A stretch of DNA of 64,000 nucleotides from Corylus avellana (taxonomy: Eukaryota > Streptophyta > Magnoliopsida > Fagales > Betulaceae): NCBI RefSeq assembly GCF_901000735.1, contig NC_081547.1, forward strand, positions 21,390,838-21,454,837. Direction: 5' to 3'. Both the position numbers and the translations under genes were made by a program. Position 1 is the stretch's first letter. Each line of letters begins with the position of its first letter. Positions 10,132 through 31,200 of the stretch are shown in pieces. Under the pieces are notes generated by a model, which was given only the letters and a program-made list of their open reading frames with translations, searched no databases and was not told the DNA's origin.

Positions 10132-12569
10132 TCAAGGGTATATGGCATTGAAACTGGACATGAGCAAGGCTTATGATAGAGTAGAGTGGGCTTTCTTGGA
10201 AACGGTGTTGCTGAAGATAGGCTTTGCAAATGGGTGGGTTAATCTGCTGATGAAGTGTGTTAGAATGGTCTCTTATGAAATATTGATCAATGGGCAACCC
10301 CATGAGAGTATCTTACCCTTACAGGGATTAAGGCAGGGCGACCCTTTGTCTCCATATTTATTCATCTTGTGTGCAGATGGGTTGAGTCATTTACTATTTA
10401 AGGCTGAGCGAGAGCAAAAGATCACAGGCCTGCCAATTGCTCGAGGAGGCATGAGAATCAACCATCTTTTTTTCACTGATGATAGCTTGCTTTTCTGCAA
10501 GGCGAATAGGGTTGAATGGGCCAGAATACAGGAGATTCTAGTGCTATATGAGCAGGGATCGGGGCAAAAATTGAATCGGGAGAAAACGTCTATTTTTTTT
10601 CAGCCGCAATACAAAGCAAGAGACCAGGGATTTTCTCACCTCCATTGCTGGTGTCTGTTCCAATACCAGCTATGAGAAATACCTAGGACTTCCTCCTTTA
10701 GTTGGCAGATCTAGAGTGAGCACCTTTACGGGCATCCAAGGGAGGATATGAGAGCGTTTTAATAGATTAACATAAATATTTTTATCTTAAGCTGTTAAAG
10801 AGGACTTGTTGAAGGCGGTCATACAAGCAATCCCCACTTACACAATAAGTGTCATCCAGCTTCCAAAGAAACTATGTCAGGATATCACTTTAATGATGTC
10901 TAGGTTTTGGTGGGGCGATAAAGAAAAGCAGGGTTGTATGGCATGGCATGGATGAGTTGGAAAAAAATGGGGAAAGCAAAAGATAAAGGAGGGTTGGGTT
11001 TCTGGGATTTGGAGCTTTTCAATATGGCTCTATTAGCAAAGCAAGGGTGGAGATTGATTCAAAATCCAGAATCTTTGGTGGCTAGGGTTATGAGGGCGAA
11101 ATATTTCCCAAACGACACGTTCCTTAAGGAGGACATTGGAAGGAAACCCTCCTATGTTTGGCGCAATATTTGGAATGCAAGAAAACTTCTCCAAGAATGG
11201 CTCATCTGGAGGGTGGGGGATGGAAATTTGATTAGAATTTGGGAGGATCTGTGGCTACTATCACCAAAAGCCCATCTAGCAAGGTCACAGGTGAATATTT
11301 TGGATAACCAAGCAAAAGTCTGTGAGCTGATGGATGAGAACACTAATTGGTGGAGTACGGCTCTGGTATAAGAGATTTTCAATGAAGCGGAGGCCAAAAT
11401 GATCTATAGCTTGGGAGTTTGCCCCCGAAGAGGTATGGACATCGTAGCATGGGCAGGCATAAAGAATAGATCATTCACTGTTAGGAGTGCCTATCATTTG
11501 GCTATGGCATAAATGGAGGAAGGAGAAGGTAGTTGTTCCAATGATCAACTCTTGAGACCTATGAAAGAAAATATGGGAATATAAGGGCTCACGAGTCTTC
11601 AAATTTTTTCTTCGGAAAGCCTGTAATGATATCTTGCCGACTAAAGAAAAGTTGTTCAAACGAAAAATTATTCAAAATCCATTGTGTCCCATTTGTAAGA
11701 GTGAACCGGAAACGTCTGGCCACATTATTTAGACTTGTCCTACAGCCTAGGATGTTTGGGTCGAATGCAACGGTAGACTCCAAAAAAGTGTTTGGGGGGG
11801 GGGGGGGGGATGTTTTGGAAATTTTGACCAAAATTAGGAAAGGCTTAGAAGAGGAAGAGAGGCACCTCATGGCCTCGGTTGCAAGGATCCTATGGTTGAG
11901 GCGGGATAAGCCGGTATTCGAAGGGGTTTTTCAAGACCCAGCTTCACTGGAGCTGGCTGCAAGGGACCAGATGGAAGCGTTTGACACCGCCAACCAAAGA
12001 ATAACAGAGCCAAGATCTAGTACTAGGGCTCAAGACGTTGAGGCATGGGAGAAACCACCACACGAAAGTGTGAAGATTAACTGGGACGGTGCTGTGGACC
12101 ATCAGAAGGGTAAGATAGGAATGGGAGCTATTGCAAGGGATCATACAGGTAGGGTTCTTGCAATGGCAAGTGGGCGAAAGGTGCACGTCAATGATCCCTC
12201 CTTGGCAGAGGCCTTGGCAGCTCATGAAGCAGTGGAACTAAGCATCTCCCTTGAGTTGCAAAACTTTATCTTGGAGGGTGATGCTTTAGTCGTGGTAAAT
12301 GCACTAAACCAAGAAGGTCCATGCAGGGGAACGTACGGTCAGATAATCAATGATATTAAGCTCCTACTCAATCACGGAGGTCATTGAAAGGTGAGTCATA
12401 CACGAAGATCATCCAATGGGGTGGCACACCACCTTGCAAAGATGGGTCTGCAACTTCACGAAGCTCAGCTTTGATTTACGAATTTGCCTTCCTTTTTGGA
12501 AGATATTGTACTTGTGGAACAGTCTATTTTAGACCCAATATAGGTGGAGGCTGGCTTAATATATTTTGA
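10132..12569 (+). pseudogene. LINE ORF2 C-terminal remnant: RT, zf-RVT, RNase H
   Basis: The reverse transcriptase core is clear: MALKLDMSKAYDRVEW, then [12 protein letters not shown] and FFTDDSLLF, a variant of the YxDD box with both Asp retained. It continues with a YLGLP block, RFWWGDKEKQG, and GGLGFWDLELFNMALLAKQG at 10992-11051. After several stops and frameshifts there is a zf-RVT-like region near 11630-11740. An RNase H domain follows at 12061-12440 with KINWDGAVD, LAEALAAHEAVEL, LEGDALVVVNAL and, in another frame, HTRRSSNGVAHHLAKMG. A G-run at 11800-11810 marks one frameshift. This LINE lineage differs from the other L1 copies in the window, which end after zf-RVT without RNase H. Confidence 0.9.
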
Positions 12570-12732
12570 GGCTAAGACCATACGTTTAAGTGATGCCATT
12601 TTCTTATATTTAATATTAATTAAATAATATTTATTTAAAAATCATTCATTTGAAACCAAATAACAAAGTCTTTTTTATAATTTAATTTAATATGTCAATG
12701 GGGCACTTTCTTATGTTTCTAATTTGTTTTTA

Positions 12733-13318
12733 GGTTAAATACTAAATATCCCTCTTGGTTTTCATAACTTTATTTTTTTTTCCCTAGTGTTTGATTTTTA
12801 TTATAGGAGGTCCTTGTGATTTTAATAATAAACCAAATTAGTCATTCTTTTAGTTGACTGTTAGTTAACTTAACGGAATTTCACGTAGACGAATCAGATG
12901 TTGACACGTGGCACCTACTTAATTTTTTTTTTTAAAATTAAAAAAATGTATTTTTAAAAAAAAGGAAAAAAAATTGGGGGTGGCTCCATCCGGCCAGATA
13001 GGGGTGGCCAGGCCACCCCACGACCAAAGGGGCTGGCTGAGCCACCCCCAAATGGCCAAGGACCCCCAAATTTTTTTCCTTTTCTTTTTGTTTTGTTTTT
13101 TTTTTTTAATTTATTAAAAAAAAAAAAATTAAGTAGGTGTCACGTGTCAACATCTGATTGGTCTACGTGGAATTCCGTAAAGTCAACTAACGATCAACTG
13201 ACAGAAGGACTAATTTGGTCTATTATCAAAACCATAGGAACCTCTTATGATAAAAATCAAACTCTAGGAGAAAAAAAATAAAGTTATGAAACCCATAGGG
13301 GTATTTAGTATTTAGCCC
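12733..13318. mobile_element. Fold-back element 1 (long-TIR, MULE-like MITE)
   Basis: Two arms of about 230 bp are inverted copies of each other. The left arm begins GGTTAAATACTAAATA; the complement of the right end is GGGCTAAATACTAAATA. Shared inner words include ACCAAATTAGTC and CAGATGTTGACACGTG. The centre (12975-13070) is a GC-rich region with its own hairpin (GGGGTGGCCAGGCCACCCC). It is flanked by TTTGTTTTTA (12723-12732) and TTTGTTTTTT (13319-13328), which fits a 9-10-bp target duplication as made by Mutator-like transposases, although the sequence is low-complexity. There is no coding capacity. Confidence 0.8.
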
Positions 13319-13371
13319 TTTGTTTTTTTTAAAAATGAATGCTGTGCTTAATGTCCGGGCTTTTAAGTGCA

Positions 13372-13396
13372 GTCTCTGGCCCATCCAAGCCCATTC
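13372..13396 (+). promoter_or_regulatory. Site II-like GGCCCA/AGCCCA pair upstream of SRP54
   Basis: GGCCCA at 13378-13383 and AGCCCA at 13388-13393 lie about 200 bp upstream of the SRP54 start codon. Such site II (TGGGCC/T) pairs are bound by TCP factors in plant promoters of growth and translation genes. No TATA box is evident. The role here is inferred from motif and position only. Confidence 0.4.
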
Positions 13397-13590
13397 ATTC
13401 TAGCAAACGTTTTTCAGTTTCACCGCAACGACAAGCACCACCACCACCACCTGAAATTCCTTCTCTTAACATTTTATCAACATTTTGATTCCCAGAAGGC
13501 CACAGCCCTAACTCCAACCCTAGTTTTCCTGTTCTTCTTTCCAATTGCACCCGAATTTCTCAGTTCTTTGTCGCTTTTCAGGCAGCGAAG

Positions 13591-21183
<7,593 letters not shown>

Positions 21184-22268
21184 ATTTTGCCCACTATAAT
21201 CATATAAGAGTTTCCACCTCAGCTCCAACCAAGTTGATGCTACTGCCGGATATTTTCTTGTTTGTAGCGGGCCTTATTAGGTTTAATCAATATTCTCAAG
21301 CATGGTGGCATTTTGTATGTATTTACTTAAAAAGGTTAGAAATTGGAAATTATTTTTAAGGCCATCAGACTGGATCTTTTATCTATTATTTCTTAGTGAT
21401 TAAACAAAAGAAAAATGATATTATTGCACTTTTTAATATCATTTTCCCTAGTTGGAGACCCAAAAAGAATAAAGAAATCCGCAGCCCCATCCCACACCCA
21501 CGTTTGGCTCATGGTCATAGTGCTCTTCACTCGTTGCCGCCCACCTGGAATGGTGGTGGACCGGACCTATCATTCGATAAACAAGCTGCTGATTGTCTGG
21601 TGTACAGGAGGGTGGAGGAATGATGCTGGAGAATCAGCCTTGAGTTTCATACCGAATTAAAAGCTTTGGAATATATTGAGAGAGATAGATTAGCACAATA
21701 ATGGCAAGAATGGGCATAAGATTTGAGGATTATTATTTTTGAATACTAACCTTTTGCTTTGTTTACAACTATTTTGCTGTCTCAAGTCTTAGGTTTATTT
21801 CTGTATTTTTATCTTCTTCCAAGTATTTTGTTCGAAAAGTACTAAAAACCTGGCCTATATAAAAGGCATATGGACTACGTTATTTTTCAATTAATTTTTT
21901 AAGTATTAATAATCAAATTTCAGTCTTTCTTAATTATTTTTCCTCTTTGGGGTGACTGACCTTTCTCTTCCCTAATCAATGATTTTCTCTCATTCTGAAT
22001 TAGCCTTCAATCCTTAGTTTTTGTTTATTGTCAAGGAAGCTACACTTGCAACTTATGCAAATGGATGAAATTTGGACAGATTTTATTGTAATAGGCTCAC
22101 GTAAACTTCAATAAATCAATTTATTTCAGAAAACAATATGATACAACAATGTTATTCAGGCACATACCTCATATGTTACAAAACTCAACGGGTGGGTTAC
22201 TATTGCATTTACTTGGAGAATGTAGTAGAATTTTTCATACAAAATATTAATCTACAAGATCAACCACG
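21184..22268. other. Tail-to-tail intergenic region SRP54/EREX
   Basis: This 1.08-kb AT-rich spacer holds the 3'UTRs of both convergent genes. Overlapping open frames at 21396-21660 are short and show no domain. An AATAAA-like word near 22110 on the + strand and its AT-rich surroundings are the likely EREX transcript end. No repeat was recognised. Confidence 0.5.
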
Positions 22269-25200
22269 TCATCTTTCTAAGAACTTGCTTAGAACAGTTT
22301 TTCTCAAAGGAACCTCCTCGTCCTCATCATCTTTCTCGGACTTAACACTTGTGTTCAGAGCACAACGTATAACTGAGTTCACCTGCATCCTCAATGTAGC
22401 ATTGTCAACGAATATATCTGTCACTATCTTCCTCAACTCATCATCAGTTGTCCTTTTATAACTGCCGTTTATACTGCGGGTTTCGTCCGCTGGCATAACA
22501 GCATTTTCTACATCTTGTGCAAGGAGCTGTGCCTGTTCCAATTTTATGAACAATATGTAATAATAGGAAAAATAAGATGCAACATAAAAATAAAAAATTT
22601 AAGTCTATTTCCAAATATACTATTTTTGTCTGCCCTTGTCAGATCTGAAAGGAGAGGAAAAGAACATGCTTTTGTGCATGAATAACTTTCTCATTTCATA
22701 TCAGCCTGAAATGCACCCCACTAGTTGAAATGGATCCAAAATATTTTAAAAATAAAACACTTATATTTCATATAAGAAACAGTGAAAGAAAAAGTTTTAT
22801 ACCCCAAATGAATTACTCTTGCATCAGTCTTCAAAATTGAGATTGGCAAGGACATATTACAGCAAGCAAAACAGAGAGAATTGAATCAAGGTGTAAAAGA
22901 TACCTCTGCAAGCAGGAGACCAATTCTATTGTCAGATGTTGTCAACAAATCTATTGCATCAGATGGTGATGAAGTGTCCATAGTTAATTTATCTTCCTCT
23001 TCAACGAGAAAATTAACACTACATTCTTGAAGCCTATCACGAAGAATTCCACATTCATGCAGTAACTTGGAATTAGCAGTATTTGCTTGCTCCATTTTTT
23101 GCTTTTCCTTTTGAAGAAGCCTCTGAATGAGACACAAGGAACAACAGCATGAAATAGACGAGTTTTGCAAATGATCTAAAATAGTAACAATCAAACGTCT
23201 AAATACAAACCAATCAGCAAAAAATGTTAGAAAAAAAATAGTGCATTCTGATTGGGAATGATTTCGAAATAATAGCCACTAATGAGAGCCCAGATTCAGA
23301 ATATCCAAAAGACTTGGTTGTTTCATCTCTATGTCGTGCTTTTGGGGTAGCCTGTGTGGGTGTGGGAGTGCATGCCCGCATATGGATAACCAATTGGTTC
23401 TCCTACTCTCAGAAAAGTAGAATTTCTCCCCATTAGTTGTTTGATACATACAAAGTTTCTAAAACCAAAACAATTGCTTTGTCCATATGGTCCAGATGGA
23501 TAATATAACCCGTCAAATGATTCTTAGTTCGCATGCCTTTAAAAGCCACCTTAGGTACAACCAACAGTCACTAAGACCATTGACATGTACTTTTTTTTTT
23601 TTGTAAGTAATCGTAATTTTATTGAAAAGCACAAGGGCTGAACCCAAGTACACAATAAGTATACAAGAGAGACACCTAGCTAGTAGTAGAAAAAAGATAA
23701 AATATATATATATATATTAGAGACAAGCGCTCCAGCCCAATAAAAAAGAGTAAGAGGATAAAGCGCTCAATTCCACCAAAGTCCTCTCACGGTCTTCGAA
23801 GCTCTAATTGTTTCTTTTCCTCTAAAGACACCACATAAGGCAAGATAAAATCATCTTCCAAACTGCATCAACTTAAACCTACCAACAATCGCTTTCCAGC
23901 AAGCAATGAGATGTATCACCTGACTAGGCATAAACCAGGCCAACCCTACACTGCTGAAGATAATATTACAAAGAGCACTGGCAATCTCACAGTAGCGTAG
24001 AAGATGATCTACTTACTCTCCATTCTTCTTGCACACATAACACCACTCAACCACAATATGTTGTTTTCTTAGATTGCCCATGGTGAGGATCTCCCTTAAT
24101 GTTGTTGTCCAAGTAAAGAACGCCACTCTCAAGGGAACCTTATTCCACCAAATACCCCTCCATGAGAAATGAGTACTATCATGGGAAATAAGAACATTAT
24201 AGTATGGAGAATAACTTCTATACGGACCTGGCATGAATTAGGTTCTTTGTGCCCTCCAATACAAGAGACACATCAGCATCTCAGACAAAATAACATAAAA
24301 ACCAAAACACAAGATCAAAACCCCCTTTCCCCATTCAATTGGCAAACAAGAATCCCACGAGCCATTCCCCGCCACTGCAAGATCTTGTTGCATTTCCCCT
24401 TGGATTTATGCGCCACCATTTCATGGCTACTCCGTTTCCCCCCAGAGTTCTTGAGGAATATATTTATCAGTCTAAGCTCCCCATGATCCTGCACTCCACC
24501 AAAGGAATTTGCTTATTCTGCCAATAGCTAGGACAAGTGCTCTACGAGGAAATTAACAACAAAATTGGCCATATATGCTTATCTCCCTCCCTTAAATCTT
24601 TTAAAAACTCAAAAACATGGTGAGGGAAGGGAGACGAAAGAGGGAAGGGAGGATGTAAGTTGTTTACCCTAAGATTTTTCTTTTTTCTTGTTCTTAGTTG
24701 AGGTGGAAGTGGTTAGGGAAGAAAGATATTGAGAGGGAACAGATGATGAAAGAAGTAGACGCAGGTATTCAAAATAAGTGTGAAGTATGAAGAGAGACTT
24801 GTTGGGTTCCCAACGATGTAGTGGCTTGGTGGGGTTCTTGTTGCCTGTTGAATGGGGAAAGGGGGTTGTCGATTGAATGGAAAAAGAGGGTTTTGATCTT
24901 ATGTTTTCGTCTATATGTTATTTGGTCACCAAAGACATGGTGTATGCCAGGTCCTTATAAAAGTTATCTATAGTATGATCCGACATCAAACAACCTTCTC
25001 TTAGAAGATACCCAATAAAGCTTGTCTTCCCCCCTCTCACTCTAAAGGAACATAACAAGGTGAAAAACGAGGTAAAGAGATCCACTCCCAATCGTGAGTA
25101 GCTTTGAGAAAGTTAATATTCTACTGATTAGAGGTACTAAAGAGCTCCAAATGGTCTGCCACTGCAGCTTCCTTAGAATGGGCTATTTTATACAAGTTCA

Positions 25201-28200
25201 GAAAAGCTATTTTGAGGGCTTGGTCCCTGTACCATACATCATGCCAAATATGAAATTTAGAGTCATCACCGACCACAAGTTCAGTAAGGCTAGAAAAATC
25301 CCCCAAGTCCCTTATGATATTTTTCCAAAGCCCCACCCTATACGACCCATGGACCTCATTGGAACACCACCTTCCCCAAGCAATGCCATATTTATGGTCC
25401 ACAACGAACCTCCAAAAGGCATCTCTCTCATGAGCATAGTGCCAAAGCCACTTCTCTAAAAGAGCTCAATTGAACACAAGCACATTTTGAAGCTTGTGGG
25501 TTCAAAAAGAGGGGAAACAAAAAGAAGATGCACGCATTTCCGTTTCGTGAATCAAAGGCTATTGTAGTAGTGCCATGTGGATAATGCAAGTATTCCACGT
25601 CTCAACTTAATATGTTTAAGCCAGGGTGTTATATCTATTGCCCCTAGTTTCTTTGGTATAAGAGAGATGAAGGTGGCATTGAGGCTTTTTCCAAACATAC
25701 CTCTCATACCTCTAGCATGAAAATCATGCAAGACATTCATAATGTTTGCTTTGAGCACCTCCTAACAAGTTTGGAAGAAAAACCATCAGGCCATCAGGAC
25801 CAGGAGCCTTGTCATAGTTAAGGGCTTTCATCACCTCAAAAACATCAATCTCCTCGAAAGGTCTCTCCAACCAAATGGCCTCCTCCCCCTCAATAGACTT
25901 GAAACTTTGGCCATCCAACCTAGGTCATCAACTATAACGCTCGGTGAACAAGTTATCATAGAACTGCACAATATGTTCTCTAGTCAGTCTGATCTGAACA
26001 AACTATGTCATTAACCACCAATTGCTGTATGGTTTTATTCCTTCTATTCGAATTGGCCACTCACTGAAGGAACTTTGTGCACTTGCCACCCTCTTTTAAC
26101 CAAAATACCCTCGATTTTTGCCTCAAACTCATCTCCTCCAAAAGAATTGACCTCTCCAAATAATTAACCACTGTAGCCTTCCTTGTTATCTCCTCATATA
26201 AACCTCTCTCTTCCTCCAAACCCTCTAGAACCCGCAATCAGTAGGGTTACTTGTCGCGCTAGCTAAAGCATGAGCTCTTCTTTCTTGCTCATTGGGTGCC
26301 CTTGTTCTAAGAGAATTCTTCCAACACCTCCTGTTTCTTTCTCCCTATGTTACCAAGCTCTTAAATTAGCTTTAGAGCCTTGTGTTTGTGAGCCAGAATA
26401 TAACTTGGACAACCCTGAAAGTGGTAAGAGGACTACCATATCAACAAATCCTTCTGATTTTAGCCACAAGTTTCAAACTTGAAATATATTATAGCTCCAA
26501 GAAGATCTTCACAGTCAAGAAGAATAGGTAAGTGACCCAAGCATAGTCTGGGTAACCTCTTTTGAATCAAATCAGGGAACTAGGCTTCCCAATCTTGGGA
26601 AACAAGAAATCTATCAATCCGAGACCATGATGGGAGGTCCCAGTTGCTAGACCGTAAAAGAACCACCCACTAGAGGAATATCCATGAGCTCCTGCTTCGA
26701 AATGAAATCAGAAAACTCCAACATAGCTGGACAGTAGTAACAGGCCACACCTAATCTCTCACTAGGAAAGCGCGTGACATTGAAATCCCCTTGATGCACT
26801 ATGTTAATATGGCCATAAATTTGAGATCATAACTCCAGCCTTGCATTTTTTCTTAAACCCATCAAAACTGTACTAAAAATATGTTAACAAACAATTTTTC
26901 CTTTAGCTAGTTATACATACAACAAGTAATAAACCCATCAAAACTGTACTAAAAAACTAATTATCCATAAGGAAAAATCAGGAAATATTAAAAGGATAAT
27001 GTTAGTTCAAGACACATGGAAGAACCAGAAACCATATTATATACCCAAGTACATACAAAATAAATAAATAAAAATTTAAATAATAAAAAAAAAAAAAGGA
27101 TGTTACCTCTACTTCTAGTTTTTCTTTCATTAATTGGCTGAGCTCCTGCTTCAAGTCTAACTGAGAACTTCGAAGAGATTTGACCTCTTTAACCAGCAGC
27201 TTTACATCTGCCTTTGATTTCACCTCAAACTCTTCATGACATCTCTGCAAGTTCTCAAGCTGTTCTCTAGCAAAATCCAACTCCTGCAGCAACGTTTTTT
27301 TCTCTTGAATGATTGCTATTTTTGTTGACTCTGCACGCACCTTTTCATCCTGGAACATTCTTGCAAATCATAACTGAAGCCCCCCAAAAACAGAATAAGG
27401 AGATACAGAAAGTGATAGCAGTGGGAAATGTCTTACCTGTTCAGACTTCAAGTTTAGTTCCAACTCCAAGCACTTACTGCGAAGCTCCTCCATATCCCAC
27501 TGCATTTGAGTAAATCTTTCCCTTTCAGTTAAAACAGCCTGTTCCATGTTATCTTTACAATTCTGTCTGGTAGTTTCAAGCTCCACTTCCAAATCTTTGA
27601 CCTAAAAAAGAATATCCCCCATTTATGAATTACATGTATGGTATGGTACTTAAATTGATCCTGAAAATATTAAAGTAAATAACCAACAATAATCACAACA
27701 ATCACAAAGTGAAAGTAGGCAAAAGATTCTATTAAGTTTGCCTCCATTGGAGTACAAAACACACTTAAATAGACAAACGACTAAACCCTAGTGTAGGGCA
27801 ACACCCATTTATTGAATTACCAAAAACACCCTTGCCTCTTGAAAATTAAATAAAACATAAAACTAAATACTAATAACCCAGTTATTAGACCTAAATAAAA
27901 CTAGATTATAGTAAAATTTGTGTCTTGCCCCTTGCATCAAACTTCTGTTTCACTCTTTTGTGGATCACCAAACAAGAAATTCCTAATGTAATTTTGGCGA
28001 AGAGGAGGGGCGAACCTACATGCACTTCCAAATTTCTGCCTAAGTATATGCCAATTTTGAATATGAAAATAAACAAACTAAAACCAATAAAATAACCCAG
28101 TTTTATGGTTTCCAAATAAGTGTGGGGAACTGTAGTCTACTATTTACATGGCAATCTACTATTAGATCCTGTTGTTGCACTTCCACATGTAGTGCTGGTG

Positions 28201-31200
28201 AGGAGAGGATGGCACAAACCCATAAGAGCCACCCCTGCAAGTGCAACAGTTGCAATTGACCCACAAGCTACTGGCATTACCAAGCCTTCAACGAAATTGT
28301 GACCTGTAGTGTTATACAGTCCGAAACAACTAACCCCTCCCGATCACTGTATCAAGTAGAGAGGTGAGAAAGGTCACCATGAAAACAACCCTTGCAAGGA
28401 AGTCTCCCTTTAGTAGAGAACTGCAGGCACCTAAATTTATGCAGACACCACGTCTCCACAGAGCACCAATTAACAAATAATTCTACAGAAAAAGTTCCAA
28501 CTCAAAATCCATTCAGAATTGATTAACAAATAAACTGTAAGGTGTGACCAGAAATAAATAAATAAAATGTAAGATGCATCTTTTAGCATGCACCGTTCTG
28601 CATGCAAAACTAATTTAAAATGGAAGAGAACTCGCAGGATATCATGACAAGAACTCCTAGCAGCTTTCTCCATAAAATTGTTTTATTTGTAGCCAACATA
28701 AAAATGTCAAAATATAAATATGCGCACAAAGAGAGAGGGATATAGAGACAGAGAGTACTGATATTCAGAATTGGATGGGAATAACTGTCATCTACAAAAT
28801 CAACTGGTTTGCCATAAAATATAAGGCCCAACTATCAGATCAATGGACACCAATATATGGTATCTATCCCTATTTGTAAAAGAGCAAATGACTGATGTAA
28901 AGTTATTACAACCAAGCTAATGAATAGTAATAACTATTTCATTCCATCTTCATTCATTTCTGGTAATAGTTATTCATTTTCCCAATGGAATTGTCATTCC
29001 ACATACCAAACGTGCCCTAAAGAATCAGAATTACCAAAAACAAACTTATTAATGTTATAAAATATACCTTTGTCGTGAGGAATTGTCTCACAGCAACTTC
29101 TTGATTCAATCTTGCTATAAGATCCTCCAAGTCTGTTTTTGCTGTGGCTAGTCTCCGCTGCATGGTAACAAGTACCCTATTCAATTTATGTCGTTCATCA
29201 GAGGGAAGAGCAACCAGTAAATCCCTTGGAAGCTGTAAATCTGGGTTGCCAAAAGAATCCATGTTTCTTGGAGCTTCAGGACCTTCAGAATGGTCAGGGT
29301 AATCACCACGTAAATTGGCTGCCCCTATATTCGATATTTCACTGGCTTTTACAGAGCTCAAGTCACTTCCAACACTCTCAGTTGAGAGTCTATGAACGTG
29401 GCCAGCCGGCTTGCAGTCCCCTAGTTCAGGAAAAAACTCTGTTCCATCCATGCGGAGAAGTTTAGCATCGGAAGTATTCTCGACTATTTCATCCCTGCCT
29501 GTACTGTAGCCCTCACTTCCTGTATGCATTCTACGCCTGGAAAATCTTTGTAGGCTCTCCCGAATAAACTTTCTGTTAAACATGCCATACTTGTCAGTTG
29601 TTCCAATTGGATCAAATAGATCTTGTTCAGATATTGAATTCTCCATGCCAAGATCAGCGGAACCATCATCCCAGTGTCTTGGTGTTCCGACCTCAGATAT
29701 CTCATAAGGAGTATCATTACCATGATCTGATGCAATTGATGAACTCGCAGCAAGCACAGAAACATCTGAGTTGGCATGGAACAGAGATGATGGAAACATC
29801 TGAGTTGAAGAATATGCATCTGGAATTTTCTGATTCTCATCATTGAATGCTGAAGATTAAAAACACAGGATTGCATTAATTTGGTGGTAGGGACTTATAT
29901 TCTACTTCTTAATATCACCACTAAGTGTGGTTCATAATTCAGAAAACTAATATAATTCTGATTCCAAGATGCAACAAGGAAACACCTACAAGACCTCGCA
30001 GCAGCTTCTAGCTCAAGAAAGGTTGCCATTGGAGCACTTCTTGATAAATCAATGTCCGACAATAGTTTTTCCAGCCAATCCTCCAAGGAACACTTTCGCT
30101 GCAACAAACTAACCAATTTGAGAATATTATTACTGTTATTTTGAGGAGATATATACTTGATTTTTAAACTCTTCAGTACTAACCAACAAAAATTAAAATG
30201 CTTGATAGTGTAATACTGGCAGCAGATAATCAATGCAGCCAAATATTATAAAAGTGGGCCACTGCCCAAAAATTGCACACTAATTATTGAACACATGAAC
30301 CAAATATTTAGACAGAGAATTGGAAAAAGGAGAAACCTAGAATTTGCAAAGCCAAATTAAAATGGACCATTTATTATCCATGCCATGAACTACTGTATAC
30401 TTTCACTTCATACATTTTCTACAATTTCCAGGTTCTATTAGAAGCCAAAATTAAGGGTCAAACAAGCTACGCTATCATTTCATGTGCCTAAGAAACTGAA
30501 GCAAGAGTTTTACCCTTATTATTATCCCTGTAGACAGGAAGCTTAAGGCACATGCTATGAAACTTAAAACAATCCTTCAAAAGCTTCATGCAATAACATA
30601 TTAACAGCCTAACCAAACATGCCAAACAAAACAAAATTTACCCATAATAAGTGAAGTTCAAGATCATCAGGCTCATCAACGCCTACACAGTAATGAGTAG
30701 GAATTTTCATACAATAACACCAAGAGTAATGACCACGTCCATCCAACCAACAGGCAATATACTGTGAAAAGTAATCTCTGAACGTCCTCACATACGCCTT
30801 GATAAGGCACGACCAACCTTCTAATAATGGAAAGGAAATAAACCTCAAATTTCATAGAAAGGCAATATAGTGAGATAAACTCACACCTTCCCAAGCAAAC
30901 CTCAAGTGTAAATAGAATGCAGACCAAGAAAGACTGTCATCATGACATTATCCTAGATTCATCTGCAGCCTTCAATGAAATTACCAGTAGTGGTTCTGCT
31001 TTTGCAGGGCTTAAACCAATCTTGATGCTCAGATCCTTCCATATAGTTCAGTTCTATATTGTATAGATACTTCCATACACATCCATTCAGCAGAAAAACT
31101 CAACTCCAAGAAACAATTAACTCCTGTTAGAAGGGTTAAAACAAGAAAGGGGACCACTATAGCAGAACTCAAAACTTCCCCTTCAGTCCATTAAGCATTT

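Larger units (their letters stand above)
4735..12569 (+). mobile_element. Decayed L1-type LINE (RNase H-bearing), interrupted by a solo LTR
   Basis: The parts follow the usual order of plant L1 elements: ORF1 with a DUF4283-like region and a degenerate zinc knuckle, an AP-type endonuclease, reverse transcriptase, zf-RVT and a C-terminal RNase H. The 5' end is truncated, since the element is first recognisable near 4735 inside ORF1, and no poly(A) tail or target duplication was found. Stops and frameshifts occur throughout, so it is dead. About 250 codons usually present between the endonuclease and the RT core are missing near 7153. A 2931-bp solo LTR sits at 7201-10131. When the LTR is removed, the frame reads KGCQGYMALKLDMSKAYD without interruption. 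Confidence 0.9.

Noticed and set aside
24169..24527. Open frames of 105 and 62 codons
   Set aside because: They lie inside the arm of the Mutator-like element; the peptide has no family features and its opposite arm carries the complement.
26855..26955. A 25-bp direct repeat (AAACCCATCAAAACTGTACT...) as L1 target duplication
   Set aside because: Both copies lie on the same side of the L1, 76 bp apart, so they mark a local duplication instead.
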